NCBI RefSeq assembly: GCF_003131205.1
Contig: NZ_QFFY01000001.1
Location: 806,001-870,000 of the forward strand
DNA length: 64,000 nucleotides
Direction: 5' to 3'
DNA from: Occallatibacter savannae
GTDB taxonomy: Bacteria; Acidobacteriota; Terriglobia; Terriglobales; Acidobacteriaceae
A model generated the notes under the pieces. That model made no database searches. It was not told where the DNA came from and worked only from the letters and a program-made list of their open reading frames with translations. The translations under genes and the position numbers were made by a program. How positions within the stretch are numbered: position 1 is the first letter of the stretch; every line of letters begins with the position of its first letter. Shown here one piece after another: positions 1 to 9,900 of this stretch.

Positions 1-749
1 CCGAGAATGCCGCCGCTCTCGGTGTCATCTACCTCAAAGACATCGTCAAGGGCGGGCTCAAAGAACGTCTCGCTCGTCTGCGCGCCATGGGCATTCGCAC
101 CGTCATGATCACGGGCGACAATCCCCTCACCGCTGCCGTCATCGCACGTGAAGCCGGCGTTGACGACTTCCTCGCGGAAGCCAAGCCCAAAGACAAGATG
201 GACCTCATCAAACGCGAACAGTCCAAAGGCAAGCTGGTCGCCATGACCGGCGACGGCACCAACGACGCGCCCGCACTCGCCCAGGCCGACGTGGGCGTCG
301 CCATGAACTCCGGTACCCAGGCCGCCAAGGAAGCCGGCAACATGGTCGACCTCGACTCCAACCCGACCAAGCTCATCGAGATCGTCGAGATCGGCAAACA
401 ACTCCTCATGACGCGCGGTGCCCTCACCACCTTCTCGATCGCCAACGACGTCGCAAAATACTTCGCAATCATCCCGGCGATGTTCGCCGGTGCGTTTCCT
501 GTGCTGAACGCACTCAACATCATGCATCTCGCAACGCCACAATCGGCTATACTCTCGGCCGTCGTCTTCAACGCGGTTATCATCATTGGTCTCATCCCCC
601 TCGCTTTACGTGGCGTGAAGTACGAGCCGAAGTCTGCGCAGGCTCTCCTGCGGCAGAACCTGCTCATCTATGGCGTGGGCGGCGTCATCATCCCATTCAT
701 CGGAATCAAAGCCATCGATGTATTGCTCGTCGCCATGCACCTGGCCTGA
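1..749 (+). CDS. kdpB: Potassium-transporting ATPase subunit B, C-terminal part (KdpB)
   Basis: Catalytic P-type ATPase subunit of the high-affinity KdpFABC K+ pump in the cytoplasmic membrane. The window starts inside the gene; the frame is open from base 3. About 248 residues remain of the roughly 690 usual for KdpB, so the phosphorylation site (DKTGT) lies upstream, outside the window. Visible are the P-domain motifs TGDNPLTA and [16 protein letters not shown] and then the C-terminal membrane helices. It ends 27 bases before kdpC, the usual operon order. Identity is secure; only the left boundary is missing. Confidence 0.96.
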   Translation, partial: ENAAALGVIYLKDIVKGGLKERLARLRAMGIRTVMITGDNPLTAAVIAREAGVDDFLAEAKPKDKMDLIKREQSKGKLVAMTGDGTNDAPALAQADVGVAMNSGTQAAKEAGNMVDLDSNPTKLIEIVEIGKQLLMTRGALTTFSIANDVAKYFAIIPAMFAGAFPVLNALNIMHLATPQSAILSAVVFNAVIIIGLIPLALRGVKYEPKSAQALLRQNLLIYGVGGVIIPFIGIKAIDVLLVAMHLA

Positions 750-776
750 GCACGATCGATCTGACAAGGACTGCAT

Positions 777-1400
777 ATGACTACGACAGCTACTCTCCCC
801 GTTCCGGCACACGCCCACGAAGCTCAAACAGCCGAGCATTCGGTGTGGGCCACCTCCATACGCTTCACACTGCTGACCACACTTCTGTTTGGCATCGCGT
901 ATCCCCTCGTTCTGACCGGGGTAGCCGGCGCGGTCTTCCCGCACAGGGCCGCAGGCAGTCTCATCGAGCGCAATGGGCAGGTGATCGGCTCCGAGTTGCT
1001 CGCCCAGGGCTTCGCCAGCGACAAGTACTTTCATCCTCGCCCATCGGCGGCCGGGAACGGCTATGACGCCACCTCGTCCGGCGGCTCCAACTACGCGCAG
1101 TCGAACGCGAAGCTCGTGCAGCGCATGCAGGGCGATATCGATAAGCTCGCTGCGGAGAACCCCGGCCGCCCGGTGCCCATAGACGCCGTTACGACCTCCG
1201 GCTCCGGCCTCGACCCGGACATCACTCCAGACAATGCGCTCTTTCAAGCCCGTCGTGTGGCGAAGGCTCGAGGCCTGAGCGAAGAGCAACTCAAGCAGCT
1301 CATAAGCCAGCACACGCAGGCGCGCACATTCGGGCTCCTAGGTGAGCCGCGCGTCAATGTTCTTGAGCTGAACCTGGCTCTCGATCAGCTTGCGAAATGA
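777..1400 (+). CDS. kdpC: Potassium-transporting ATPase subunit C (KdpC)
   Basis: Small membrane-anchored subunit that stabilises the KdpFABC potassium pump and helps ATP binding by KdpB. The product has 207 residues (family about 190-200). A single N-terminal membrane helix lies near residues 25-50, followed by the conserved stretch containing GSELLAQGF and YFHPRPSAAG and the C-terminal EPRVNVLELNLALD. An AAGGA ribosome-binding sequence lies just ahead of the ATG. It is followed by a hairpin terminator, and no kdpDE sensor genes follow; the next operon is unrelated lactate metabolism. If kdpDE exist, they are elsewhere or upstream. Confidence 0.96.
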   Translation: MTTTATLPVPAHAHEAQTAEHSVWATSIRFTLLTTLLFGIAYPLVLTGVAGAVFPHRAAGSLIERNGQVIGSELLAQGFASDKYFHPRPSAAGNGYDATSSGGSNYAQSNAKLVQRMQGDIDKLAAENPGRPVPIDAVTTSGSGLDPDITPDNALFQARRVAKARGLSEEQLKQLISQHTQARTFGLLGEPRVNVLELNLALDQLAK

Positions 1401-1422
1401 CTTTCCACGTTGTCCTGGAATT

Positions 1423-1455
1423 GGGGAGGCCGCAGTTCACGCCTCCCCTCCTTTT
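1423..1455 (+). terminator. Rho-independent terminator after kdpC
   Basis: Perfect 8-bp stem GGGGAGGC (1423-1430) with GCCTCCCC (1441-1448), a 10-base loop, then TCCTTTTTG. It lies 23 bases after the kdpC stop and separates the kdp operon from lutABC. Confidence 0.8.
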
Positions 1456-1568
1456 TGTCTCCACCACCTGCCAGCAAAGCTCGCAAGGTGCGCAGCATCA
1501 TAGACGTGTCGCGCCGGCATCGCATATTCTTCCCTTTCATGCCGGCGTAGGATTTTCCGGTTCAAACG

Positions 1569-2309
1569 ATGCGCGCATCGCTCTTCATCACCTGCTACAA
1601 CGACACGCTTTTCCCGCAGACCGGCCGCGCCGTTGTGCGTCTCCTTGAGCGCCTCGGAGTAGAAGTCGAATTCGCTCCCGCGCAGACCTGCTGCGGCCAG
1701 ATGCACGCCAATACCGGATTCCGCGGCGAAGCGTATTCGCAAGCCAAGCGTTTCGTTCAGCTCTATCGCGACACGGAATGCGTGGTCATTCCCTCGTCCT
1801 CATGTGTCGCGATGATCCGCGACCAGTATCCCGGTCTCTTTGCAGAACTGGGAAATGAGGAGTTGCGCCGCGCCTTCGCCGCCCTACTGCCGCGAATCTT
1901 CGAGTTCAGCGAGTTCCTTACCGACAAGCTCGGCATCGACGATGTCGGCGCTTGCTTCCCGCATCGTGTTGCGTACCACGCAAGCTGCCACGGCCTGCGC
2001 GGACTGAATATCGGCGAACGCCCGTTCCGGCTACTGCGAAGAGTCCGCGGACTGGAACTCACTCCTATAGCGAATCTCGATCGCTGCTGCGGATTTGGCG
2101 GAACATTCTCCGTCAAGAACGCGGATGTCTCGACCGCCATGCTCGATGCCAAGCTCACCGACCTGCTCGCAACAGAGGCCGAGTACTGCACGGCGCTCGA
2201 CAACAGTTGCCTCATGCACCTGGGCGGTGCGCTCCATCGCCGCAATCTGAAGATGAAGCCCATTCATCTCGCCGAGATCCTGGCCAGCACGGAAGCGGGC
2301 GCATCGTGA
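1569..2309 (+). CDS. lutA: L-lactate utilization Fe-S oxidoreductase LutA (YkgE type)
   Basis: First subunit of the LutABC L-lactate dehydrogenase complex, which oxidises L-lactate to pyruvate through iron-sulfur clusters. The 246-residue product has two cysteine-rich CCG domains: CCGQMHANTGF at residues 41-51 and CCGFGGT at 173-179, plus ASCHGLRGL between them. The N-terminus FITCYNDTLFP is typical of the family and fixes the ATG at 1569. Its TGA overlaps the GTG of lutB by four bases (GTGA), indicating translational coupling. Length and gene order match Bacillus lutABC and E. coli ykgEFG. Confidence 0.93.
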   Translation: MRASLFITCYNDTLFPQTGRAVVRLLERLGVEVEFAPAQTCCGQMHANTGFRGEAYSQAKRFVQLYRDTECVVIPSSSCVAMIRDQYPGLFAELGNEELRRAFAALLPRIFEFSEFLTDKLGIDDVGACFPHRVAYHASCHGLRGLNIGERPFRLLRRVRGLELTPIANLDRCCGFGGTFSVKNADVSTAMLDAKLTDLLATEAEYCTALDNSCLMHLGGALHRRNLKMKPIHLAEILASTEAGAS

Positions 2310-3784
2310 GCGGCCCCGTACCCATCAGTACGCCAGTGATGGACCCGCGCCTTGCGCCTCCGTTCCCCAAAGCAGCGCTGCCAATCCTCCAGAACACGCA
2401 GCTGCGCAAGAACGTCGCCCATGCAACCGACGTCATCCAGGCCAAGCGTAATCGTCTGGTTGCAGAGAAAAAGGATTGGCAGGAGCTGCGCACTTCGGCA
2501 TCAGCCATCCGCGCACACGTTCTCGCGAATCTGGCCACCTACCTCGAACAGTTCGAAACCAACTGCACTGCCGCCGGCGGAGTGGTGCACTGGGCCAGCA
2601 ACGCCGCCGAAGCCCGCCGCATCATCATCGACATCCTGCGCGAAGAAAACGCAACTGAAGTCATCAAGATCAAGACCATGACTTCCGCCGAAATCCAGCT
2701 CAACCCCGCGCTCGAAGCGGCTGGAATCGCCGCGATCGAAACAGATCTTGCCGAACTGATCCTGCAACTCGGGCACGATGAGCCATCGCACATCGTCGTT
2801 CCCGCCCTCCACGTGAACCGCCATCAGGTCCGCGAAATCTTTGCCCGGCAGATGGGCTTGCCGCAGCTGCCCAACGATCCCGAGGCCCTCACCGCCGCGG
2901 CCCGCACCTACCTGCGCCGAAAGTTCCTCAGCGTCCCGACAGCGATCAGTGGAGCAAATTTCCTCATCGCCGAGACAGGCTCCGTTGCTATTGTCGAGTC
3001 CGAGGGCAACGGCCGCATGTGCCTCACGCTGCCGCGCACGCTCATCACGTTGGCCGGCATCGAGAAGGTTCTGCCCCGCTTCGCTGATCTCGAAGTCATG
3101 CTGCAGGTCCTCGCCCGCTCCGCAACCGGCGAGCGCCTCAACCCATACAACTCCCTTTGGTCCGGCGTAGTTTCCGGGGATGGCCCGCAGCGCTTCCATG
3201 TTGTCCTGCTCGACAACGGCCGTTCTGAAATCCTTGCCCGCAAAGTCGAGCGCCAGACGCTGCAATGTATTCGCTGTGCGGCATGCCTCAACACCTGCCC
3301 CGTCTACCGCCAGACCGGCGGCCACGCTTACGGCTCACCCTACGCCGGGCCTATCGGCGCCATTCTCACTCCGCAACTCGAACGCATGCGGCACGCACAG
3401 TCGCTTCCCTATGCCTCTTCTCTCTGCGGCGCGTGCTACGAAGTCTGTCCGGTCAAGATCAACATCCCCGAGGTGCTGATCGATCTTCGCGCCCAGGTCG
3501 TGGATCAGGAACGCGTGGATTCCGCGCGCTGGACGGATCCCATGTACCTCGGCATGAAAGCCGCCAACTTTGCCTTCGCAAGCGCATCCCGATTCCGCAT
3601 GGCGCAATGGTTCGGCAGACTCGGCCTCCGATTTTTCACCGGCAAAGACGGATGGATCCGCAAACTGCCCAGCCTCGGTTCGCGCTGGACCCTCTCGCGC
3701 GACCTCCCCGCCCTGCCCGACCAGACCTTCCGCCAGTGGTGGGCCGAACGCGAATCTAAGCCAAAAACGGGGGCCGACAAGTGA
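2306..3784 (+). CDS. lutB: L-lactate utilization ferredoxin-like subunit LutB (YkgF type)
   Basis: Central iron-sulfur subunit of the LutABC lactate-oxidising complex, 492 residues from the GTG at 2306. That start overlaps the lutA stop; an ATG at 2339 is the alternative, and the frame is open further upstream but there it runs inside lutA. The N-terminal two thirds are the LUD (DUF162) fold. Two 4Fe-4S motifs follow: CIRCAACLNTCP from residue 321 and CGACYEVCP from residue 374. The stop overlaps the lutC start by four bases. All features agree with LutB. Confidence 0.93.
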   Translation: MSGPVPISTPVMDPRLAPPFPKAALPILQNTQLRKNVAHATDVIQAKRNRLVAEKKDWQELRTSASAIRAHVLANLATYLEQFETNCTAAGGVVHWASNAAEARRIIIDILREENATEVIKIKTMTSAEIQLNPALEAAGIAAIETDLAELILQLGHDEPSHIVVPALHVNRHQVREIFARQMGLPQLPNDPEALTAAARTYLRRKFLSVPTAISGANFLIAETGSVAIVESEGNGRMCLTLPRTLITLAGIEKVLPRFADLEVMLQVLARSATGERLNPYNSLWSGVVSGDGPQRFHVVLLDNGRSEILARKVERQTLQCIRCAACLNTCPVYRQTGGHAYGSPYAGPIGAILTPQLERMRHAQSLPYASSLCGACYEVCPVKINIPEVLIDLRAQVVDQERVDSARWTDPMYLGMKAANFAFASASRFRMAQWFGRLGLRFFTGKDGWIRKLPSLGSRWTLSRDLPALPDQTFRQWWAERESKPKTGADK

Positions 3785-4410
3785 ACTCGCGCCAGCAAAT
3801 ACTCGACCGCATCCGCACCGCAACGAGCGGCGACAGGAGCAGATACGAAGACCTTCCCCGCGGCTACATCCATGCAGGTGCGCTCGAGAACGAGGCTCGC
3901 ATCCAGCTCATGACCGAGCGCCTGCGCGAATACGGAGCGGAAGTAGTCGAGTGCGCGGCGTCGGATCTGCCGGCAACGATCTCCCCTCAACTGCGCGATA
4001 GCGGCAGGCACCGATTCATCGTCCCGGACGGAGTTCCCCACGAGTGGCTTGCTGAAGACTTTACTTGGCTCCGCGATCAGAACCTCATCTACGACGAAAT
4101 CGAGCAATGCGCAGGTGTCATGACGGCAGCTTCTGCAGGCGTTGCCGACTCGGGCACCATCATCCTGCATCACGGGCCCGCCGAAGGACGCCGCATCATC
4201 TCCCTCCTCCCCGACTTCCACCTCTGCATCCTTCGCGCATCGCAGATCGTCGAGACCATGCCGGAATACTTCGCCCGCTTCCCCAATCCCCCACGTCTCG
4301 CTACCTTCATCTCCGGGCCATCGGCAACAGCAGACATCGAAATGACCCGCATCAAAGGCGTCCACGGTCCCCGCTTCCTCAGTGTCATCATCGTTCGCGA
4401 CGACGCCTGA
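3781..4410 (+). CDS. lutC: L-lactate utilization protein LutC (YkgG type)
   Basis: Third subunit of the LutABC complex, a 209-residue LUD-domain (DUF162) protein. The GTG start overlaps the lutB TGA by four bases, completing a tightly coupled three-gene operon. The typical segment GVMTAASAGVADSGTIILHHG lies just past the middle, followed by the ASQIVETMPEYF region; the C-terminus carries GPSATADIEMTRIKGVHGP, the signature of LutC/YkgG. No cysteine cluster is present, as expected for this subunit. A rhamnose-catabolic gene follows after 95 bases in the same direction. Confidence 0.92.
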   Translation: MNSRQQILDRIRTATSGDRSRYEDLPRGYIHAGALENEARIQLMTERLREYGAEVVECAASDLPATISPQLRDSGRHRFIVPDGVPHEWLAEDFTWLRDQNLIYDEIEQCAGVMTAASAGVADSGTIILHHGPAEGRRIISLLPDFHLCILRASQIVETMPEYFARFPNPPRLATFISGPSATADIEMTRIKGVHGPRFLSVIIVRDDA

Positions 4411-4505
4411 GCCCGCCCGCACCAACCCTCACCCTGGACCGTCATCCCGCCCGCATCCGCATTACAATCGAAGTCTGAGATTTCTCCCCCGATCGGTGGT
4501 GCTTC

Positions 4506-6728
4506 ATGTCGCAGGCTACTCTCGCAAACGCAACCCTCCGCTTCCTCGAAGATCGCTGGAACTCTGCCGTGGCCGCCGGTCTCGATGAGCCTGAGTCCCT
4601 CCGCTACCGCTCCAACCTGCTCGGCTCCGACCTGCGCATCACCAACTTTGCCGGCGGCAACACCAGCTCCAAGGTCAAGGAGATTGACCCGCTCACCGGC
4701 CAGGAAGTTGAAGTGCTCTGGGTCAAAGGCTCCGGCGGCGACCTCGGCAGCATCAAGCGTGCAGGCTTTGCGACGCTCTATCTCGACAAGCTGCTCGCCC
4801 TCGAAAAGCTCTACAAGGGCGTCGACTTCGAAGACGACATGGTGGCCATGTATCGTGTCTGCACCTTCGGAGACAATCCCGTCGCTGCATCGATCGACAC
4901 ACCGCTGCATGGATTCCTGCCCTTCCCACACGTCGACCATCTCCATCCCGACTGGGCCATAGCCCTCGCCGCCTCCGCCAACGGCAAGGCGAAGATGGAT
5001 GAATTCAATCGCGAATTCAACCACTCCCTCATCTGGGTTCCCTGGCAGCGCCCTGGCTTCGAACTCGGCCTCATGATGCGCAACGCCGTCCAGAAAAACC
5101 CCGGATGCGACGGCATCATCCTTGGCGGACACGGCATCTTCACCTGGGGCGACACCCAGCGCGAGTGCTACCTGAACACCATCACCATGATCGACCAGAT
5201 CGGCCAGTTCATCGCGCGGCACGGCGAAGCTCTCGGCCCTAAGCGATTCGGTGGCGAATCCGTTCCCTCGCGCACCGATCGCCGCGCGCTCGCGACCGAA
5301 ATCGCTCCTCACCTTCGCGGCCGACTCAGCGCGCAGCATCGCTACATCTCCAGCTTCAGCGACGCCCCCGATGTTCTTCAGTTCGTCAACTCCACGCACG
5401 CGCAGGAGCTGGCGTATCTCGGCACAAGCTGCCCCGATCACTTCATCCGCACCAAGATCCGCCCCATGTTCGTGCCCTGGGCGAAGAACGAAAGCGTTGC
5501 GGATCTGAAAGCACACATCGATCGCTCCTTGACCGAATATCGCGAACAGTACTTCACCTACTATCACTACTTCGTCAAGCCGGATTCACCACCGCTGCGC
5601 GATCCAGTCCCCGCCATCGTTCTTATCCCCGGGCTCGGCATGTTCAGCTTCGGCAAGAGCAAGACGGAAGCACGCATCACGGGCGAGTTCTACACCAACG
5701 CCATTCATGTGATGGAAGGCGCCAGCCTGCTCACCGGAACCGATGACGTGAAGGATGCACTTCCGCAGTGTGGCGAAGGCATGGACCCCGCCAGCTTCAA
5801 AAGTTTCAGCAACTACGTGGCGCTCCCGCCGATCGAAGCGTTTCGCATTGAGTACTGGGCGATGGAAGAGGCCAAGCTGCGCCGTCAGCCGCCAGAGAAA
5901 GAGCTGAGCCGACGCATCGCGCTGATCGTCGGCGGAGGCAGCGGCATTGGCCGCGAAGTCGCCCATCTCGCGGCCACCCGCGGCGCTCACGTCATGATTG
6001 CCGACCGCGACGAAGCCGCCGCAAAGCATGTCGAGGCGGAGGTCGCCAAAATCTCCAGCAAGGAATTCGCCGCCTCCACCACCCTCGACATCCGCAAACG
6101 GGAAACCGTGCGCGACGCCATCCGCGCCACCATCGCCGCATTCGGCGGCATCGACATTCTCATCAATACCGCCGCGCTCTTTCCATCAACCCCTGAGGGC
6201 CACATCTCCGACGATCTCTGGTCCACGACCCTCGACATCAACGTCACCGCGAACTACATCCTGGCCGACGAAGCCGCAAAGATCTTCGCCGACCAGAACC
6301 TTGATGGCAGCATTGTGCTCACCAGTTCCGCAAACGCGGTCGTCGCAAAGCGCGGCAGCGAAGCTTACGACGTCAGCAAAGCGGCTCTTTCGCATCTCGT
6401 CCGCGAACTCGCCATCTCCCTCTCGCCCAAAGTTCGCGTTAACGCGGTCTCGCCCGCTACTGTCGTCAAGGGCAGCACCATGTTTCCGCGCGATCGCGTG
6501 CGTGCATCGCTGACGAAATACAACATCCCGTTCGACGAAACGAAATCAGACGAAGAGTTGCGCAGCCTTCTCGCGGCGTTTTACGCCAAGCGCACCCTGA
6601 CCCACCAGCCCATCGATCCGGTGGACTGCGCTGAAGCCATCCTGTTCCTGGCCAGCCCAAAAACGCGGTGCACCTCAGGACATATCTTCCCGGTGGACGG
6701 AGGTCTCAGCGAGGCGTTTCTCCGCTAA
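4506..6728 (+). CDS. rhaEW: Bifunctional rhamnulose-1-phosphate aldolase / lactaldehyde dehydrogenase (RhaEW type)
   Basis: Fused enzyme of L-rhamnose catabolism. The N-terminal class II aldolase/adducin half (about residues 1-420) should split rhamnulose 1-phosphate into dihydroxyacetone phosphate and L-lactaldehyde; the C-terminal SDR half (from about 468) should oxidise the lactaldehyde with NAD. Seen: NFAGGNTSSK and WVKGSGGDLG in the aldolase half, VGGGSGIGRE as the nucleotide-binding loop, and the SDR pair Tyr621/Lys625 in YDVSK with the upstream serines of LTSSAN. The length (740) matches known fusions (about 690-740). TACAAT at 4463-4468 could be a -10 box, so it may also be transcribed apart from lutABC. 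Placement directly after lutABC fits, because L-lactate is the product of lactaldehyde oxidation. Confidence 0.9.
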   Translation: MSQATLANATLRFLEDRWNSAVAAGLDEPESLRYRSNLLGSDLRITNFAGGNTSSKVKEIDPLTGQEVEVLWVKGSGGDLGSIKRAGFATLYLDKLLALEKLYKGVDFEDDMVAMYRVCTFGDNPVAASIDTPLHGFLPFPHVDHLHPDWAIALAASANGKAKMDEFNREFNHSLIWVPWQRPGFELGLMMRNAVQKNPGCDGIILGGHGIFTWGDTQRECYLNTITMIDQIGQFIARHGEALGPKRFGGESVPSRTDRRALATEIAPHLRGRLSAQHRYISSFSDAPDVLQFVNSTHAQELAYLGTSCPDHFIRTKIRPMFVPWAKNESVADLKAHIDRSLTEYREQYFTYYHYFVKPDSPPLRDPVPAIVLIPGLGMFSFGKSKTEARITGEFYTNAIHVMEGASLLTGTDDVKDALPQCGEGMDPASFKSFSNYVALPPIEAFRIEYWAMEEAKLRRQPPEKELSRRIALIVGGGSGIGREVAHLAATRGAHVMIADRDEAAAKHVEAEVAKISSKEFAASTTLDIRKRETVRDAIRATIAAFGGIDILINTAALFPSTPEGHISDDLWSTTLDINVTANYILADEAAKIFADQNLDGSIVLTSSANAVVAKRGSEAYDVSKAALSHLVRELAISLSPKVRVNAVSPATVVKGSTMFPRDRVRASLTKYNIPFDETKSDEELRSLLAAFYAKRTLTHQPIDPVDCAEAILFLASPKTRCTSGHIFPVDGGLSEAFLR

Positions 6729-6882
6729 GACCGACTTAAACCTCAGATATCGATTCAGGAAATCCGCATAAGCGTCTCTATATAGGCGTGTTACCGCTAC
6801 AGCATACTGCTGATAACTTTGGTGGTATAGCGTTCCTTCTCGGTCGACGCTACTCTTGCTCCACTAACCTTTCTTGCGATCC

Positions 6883-6927
6883 GGCAGCCAGATTCGGGGA
6901 AGCCCTAAGCTTCCCGTGACGGCTGCC
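6883..6927 (-). terminator. Nested hairpin just downstream of dnaE
   Basis: Outer stem GGCAGCC (6883-6889) with GGCTGCC (6921-6927) and inner stem GGGAAGC (6897-6903) with GCTTCCC (6909-6915) around a 5-base loop. It begins ten bases after the dnaE stop. There is no T-run on either strand, so it may be a weak terminator or a transcript-end stabiliser; symmetric structure could serve rhaEW as well. Confidence 0.45.
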
Positions 6928-6936
6928 ATTTCGTCC

Positions 6937-9900
6937 TTAGGCAATAGGCTGCACGGTGCCCTTCCCAATCAGTTCCTCAACGCGCTCCACCCAGCAGCGG
7001 TCTGCCGCCACGCTCATCTGCTCGGGCTCAAGAATCACCTGGAACTCACCCTTCTTCTCCAGGAAGATCATCACCTTCCCGGGTCCAGGCGCCGCCTCTG
7101 CCGCACTCTTCAGGCCTGAGAACATCTCCTCCGTTGCGCGATCGAGGCTGATGCGGATGCGCACCGCATTGGGCAGCTTCACCTTCACTTCTTCAAGCGG
7201 CTGGATCCCGCTTACCGAGATCTTCGGAGCAGAATCCTCCTCGCCCATCAGCATTCCGCGAACGACAACCGGAGCCTGGATCTTCCACTGCTCCGTGAGC
7301 CGCTCGTAGTCGCGCGCAAAACTGATCAGGTCGATTTTGCCCGTCGCGTCTTCGAGCGTGCCGACCGCATACAGCTTTCCATCGCGCTTGCTCTTCTGCA
7401 CCCGGAACCCATGAATGATCCCGGCGACCTGAATCTCGTCTGCCGGATCAGCGTCCTTACCCCAGCGGCGCTCCGGCGGTTTCCGCTCCAGAGCGTCAGC
7501 TGTCGAAATAATTCCGGAAAGATTCTTGATCTTGTCCGCGTACTTGTCGAGCGGGTGCCCTGAGACAAAAAAGCCAAGCACTTCTTTCTCATTCGCGAGC
7601 CGTTCGCCCTCTTCCCAGTCGGGCACTTTCGGCAGATCGTGCCCGTTCTTGCCGTGCGCCGGCCCAGCATCGAACAACCCAAACAGCCCGGCCTGTCCCT
7701 GCGCCGCATCCTTCTGCGCTTTCTGCGCGCTCTCCATCGCCTTGTCGATTCCCGCGAAGAGCGGCCCGCGTTGCCCCATCGAATCCAGCGCTCCAGCCTT
7801 GATCAGCGACTCAATCACGCGCTTGTTCATCACGCGCAGGTCGACCTTCTCGCAGAACTCCCACAGGTCCTTAAACCGCCCGCCTGCTTCGGCACGTCCC
7901 TTGATGATCGACTCGATCGCGTTGCCGCCAACATTCTTCACCGCTGCCAATCCGAACCGGATCACATCGCCTCGCGGAGTGAACTGCGCGCCCGAAGCCT
8001 GCACATCCGGCGGCTCAACCGCGATGCCCATCTCCTTGCACTCGCCAATGTACTTCACCACGTTTTCTGGCTTCGACGTTTCCGAAGTCAGCAGCCCCGC
8101 CATAAACTCCACGGGATAGTGCGTCTTCAAATACGCCGTCTGATACGCAAGCAGGGCGTACGCCGCCGAGTGAGACTTGTTGAATCCGTAGCCCGCGAAC
8201 TTCTCCATCTGATCGAACAGTTCGCCCGCCGTGCCCTTGTGGATGCCGTTCGTAGCAGCGCCCGACATAAACCGTTCTCGCTGCTTAGCCATCTCATCAG
8301 CGTTCTTCTTGCCCATCGCGCGACGCAGCAGGTCGGCCTCGCCGAGCGAGTAGCTGGCCACCACGTTCGCAATCTGCATCACCTGTTCCTGATACACGAT
8401 CACGCCCAGCGTCTCTTTCAGGATGCCTTCAATCTGTGGCAGCATGTACTCGACCTTGCGTCGCCCCCACTTGCGCTCGATGAAGTCGTCGATCATGCCG
8501 CCCTGGATCGGACCTGGCCGGTAAAGCGCGTTGAGAGCCGTCAGGTCTTCGACCGTCTCCGGCTTGTAGCGCCGCAGCACATCGCGCATCCCGCCCGACT
8601 CAAACTGGAACACGCCCGATGTCAGCGCCGAGTGGAAAACCTTCTTGTACGTCTCCTCATCCTTCAGCGGAATGGTCTCGATGTCGAGTTTGACACCGCG
8701 ATTCTCTTCGATCAGCTTCAGACAATCGGTGATGACGGTTAGGGTCGTCAGACCGAGAAAGTCCATCTTCAGAAGGCCCATCTTCTCCACGGCCTTCATG
8801 TCATACGCAGTGACGATTTCGTCGTTCTTCGTCCTCGATACCGGAACAAGCTCGGTTAGAGCGCGCGGGGCAATCACCACGCCCGCAGCATGTACACCCT
8901 GCCCGCGAACCAGCCCCTCGAGCTTTTTCGCTGTATCGATCAGCTCGCGAATCTGCTTGTCGTTGTCATAGACTTTGCGCAGATCGGGCGACTCTTCCAG
9001 CGCCTTGTCCAGCGTCATGCCGATCGTCGGAGGAACCAGCTTCGCCACACGATCTACATCGCCGTAAGGCATATCCAAAGCGCGGCCGCAGTCCTTGATC
9101 GCAGCCTTCGCTGCCATCGTGTTGAACGTGATGATCTGCGCCACCTGCTCGCGGCCGTACTTCCGTGTAACGTAGTCGATCACCTCACCGCGGCGGTTCA
9201 TGCAGAAGTCCACGTCGATATCCGGCATCGACACGCGCTCCGGGTTCAGAAAGCGCTCGAACAGGAGCACATTCTGCAGCGGATCGATGTTGGTGATCTC
9301 CATGACGTACGCCACCAGCGAGCCAGCCGCCGATCCACGCCCCGGGCCCACCGGGATGCCGTGGTCCTTCGCGTACTTGATGAAGTCCCACACAATCAGG
9401 AAGTAGCCCGCATACTTCATCTGCTTGATGCAGGCAATCTCGCGCTCCAGCCGCGCCTCATACTCATGAATCGGCGACCTCAGCAGTCCCTGCGACTGCA
9501 AATGATGGATCGCCGTGTCCAGCCGCTTCTTGTATCCCTCGCGGCAAACCTGCTCGAAGTAGCTGTCGATCGTGTGCCCTGGCGGCACCGCAAATTCAGG
9601 AAATGGATTGTCCACCGGGTGCAGCTTGAAGTTGCAGCGCTCCGCGATCTCCATCGTCCGTTCCATCACGCCGGGCGAGTCCGGAAACAGCCGCGCCATC
9701 TCATCGGCCGACTTCACAAAGAACTGATCCGAATCAAACCGGAACCGATCCGCGTCATGAATCTTCGCTCCGGTCTGCACGCAGAGCATCACGTCGTGCG
9801 CGTGCGAATCCTCGCCGCAGAGGTAGTGCGAGTCGTTCGTCAACACCAGCGGAATATTCAGGTCTTTCTCGAGTTGGAAGAGCCCCGACTGAATCTTCTT

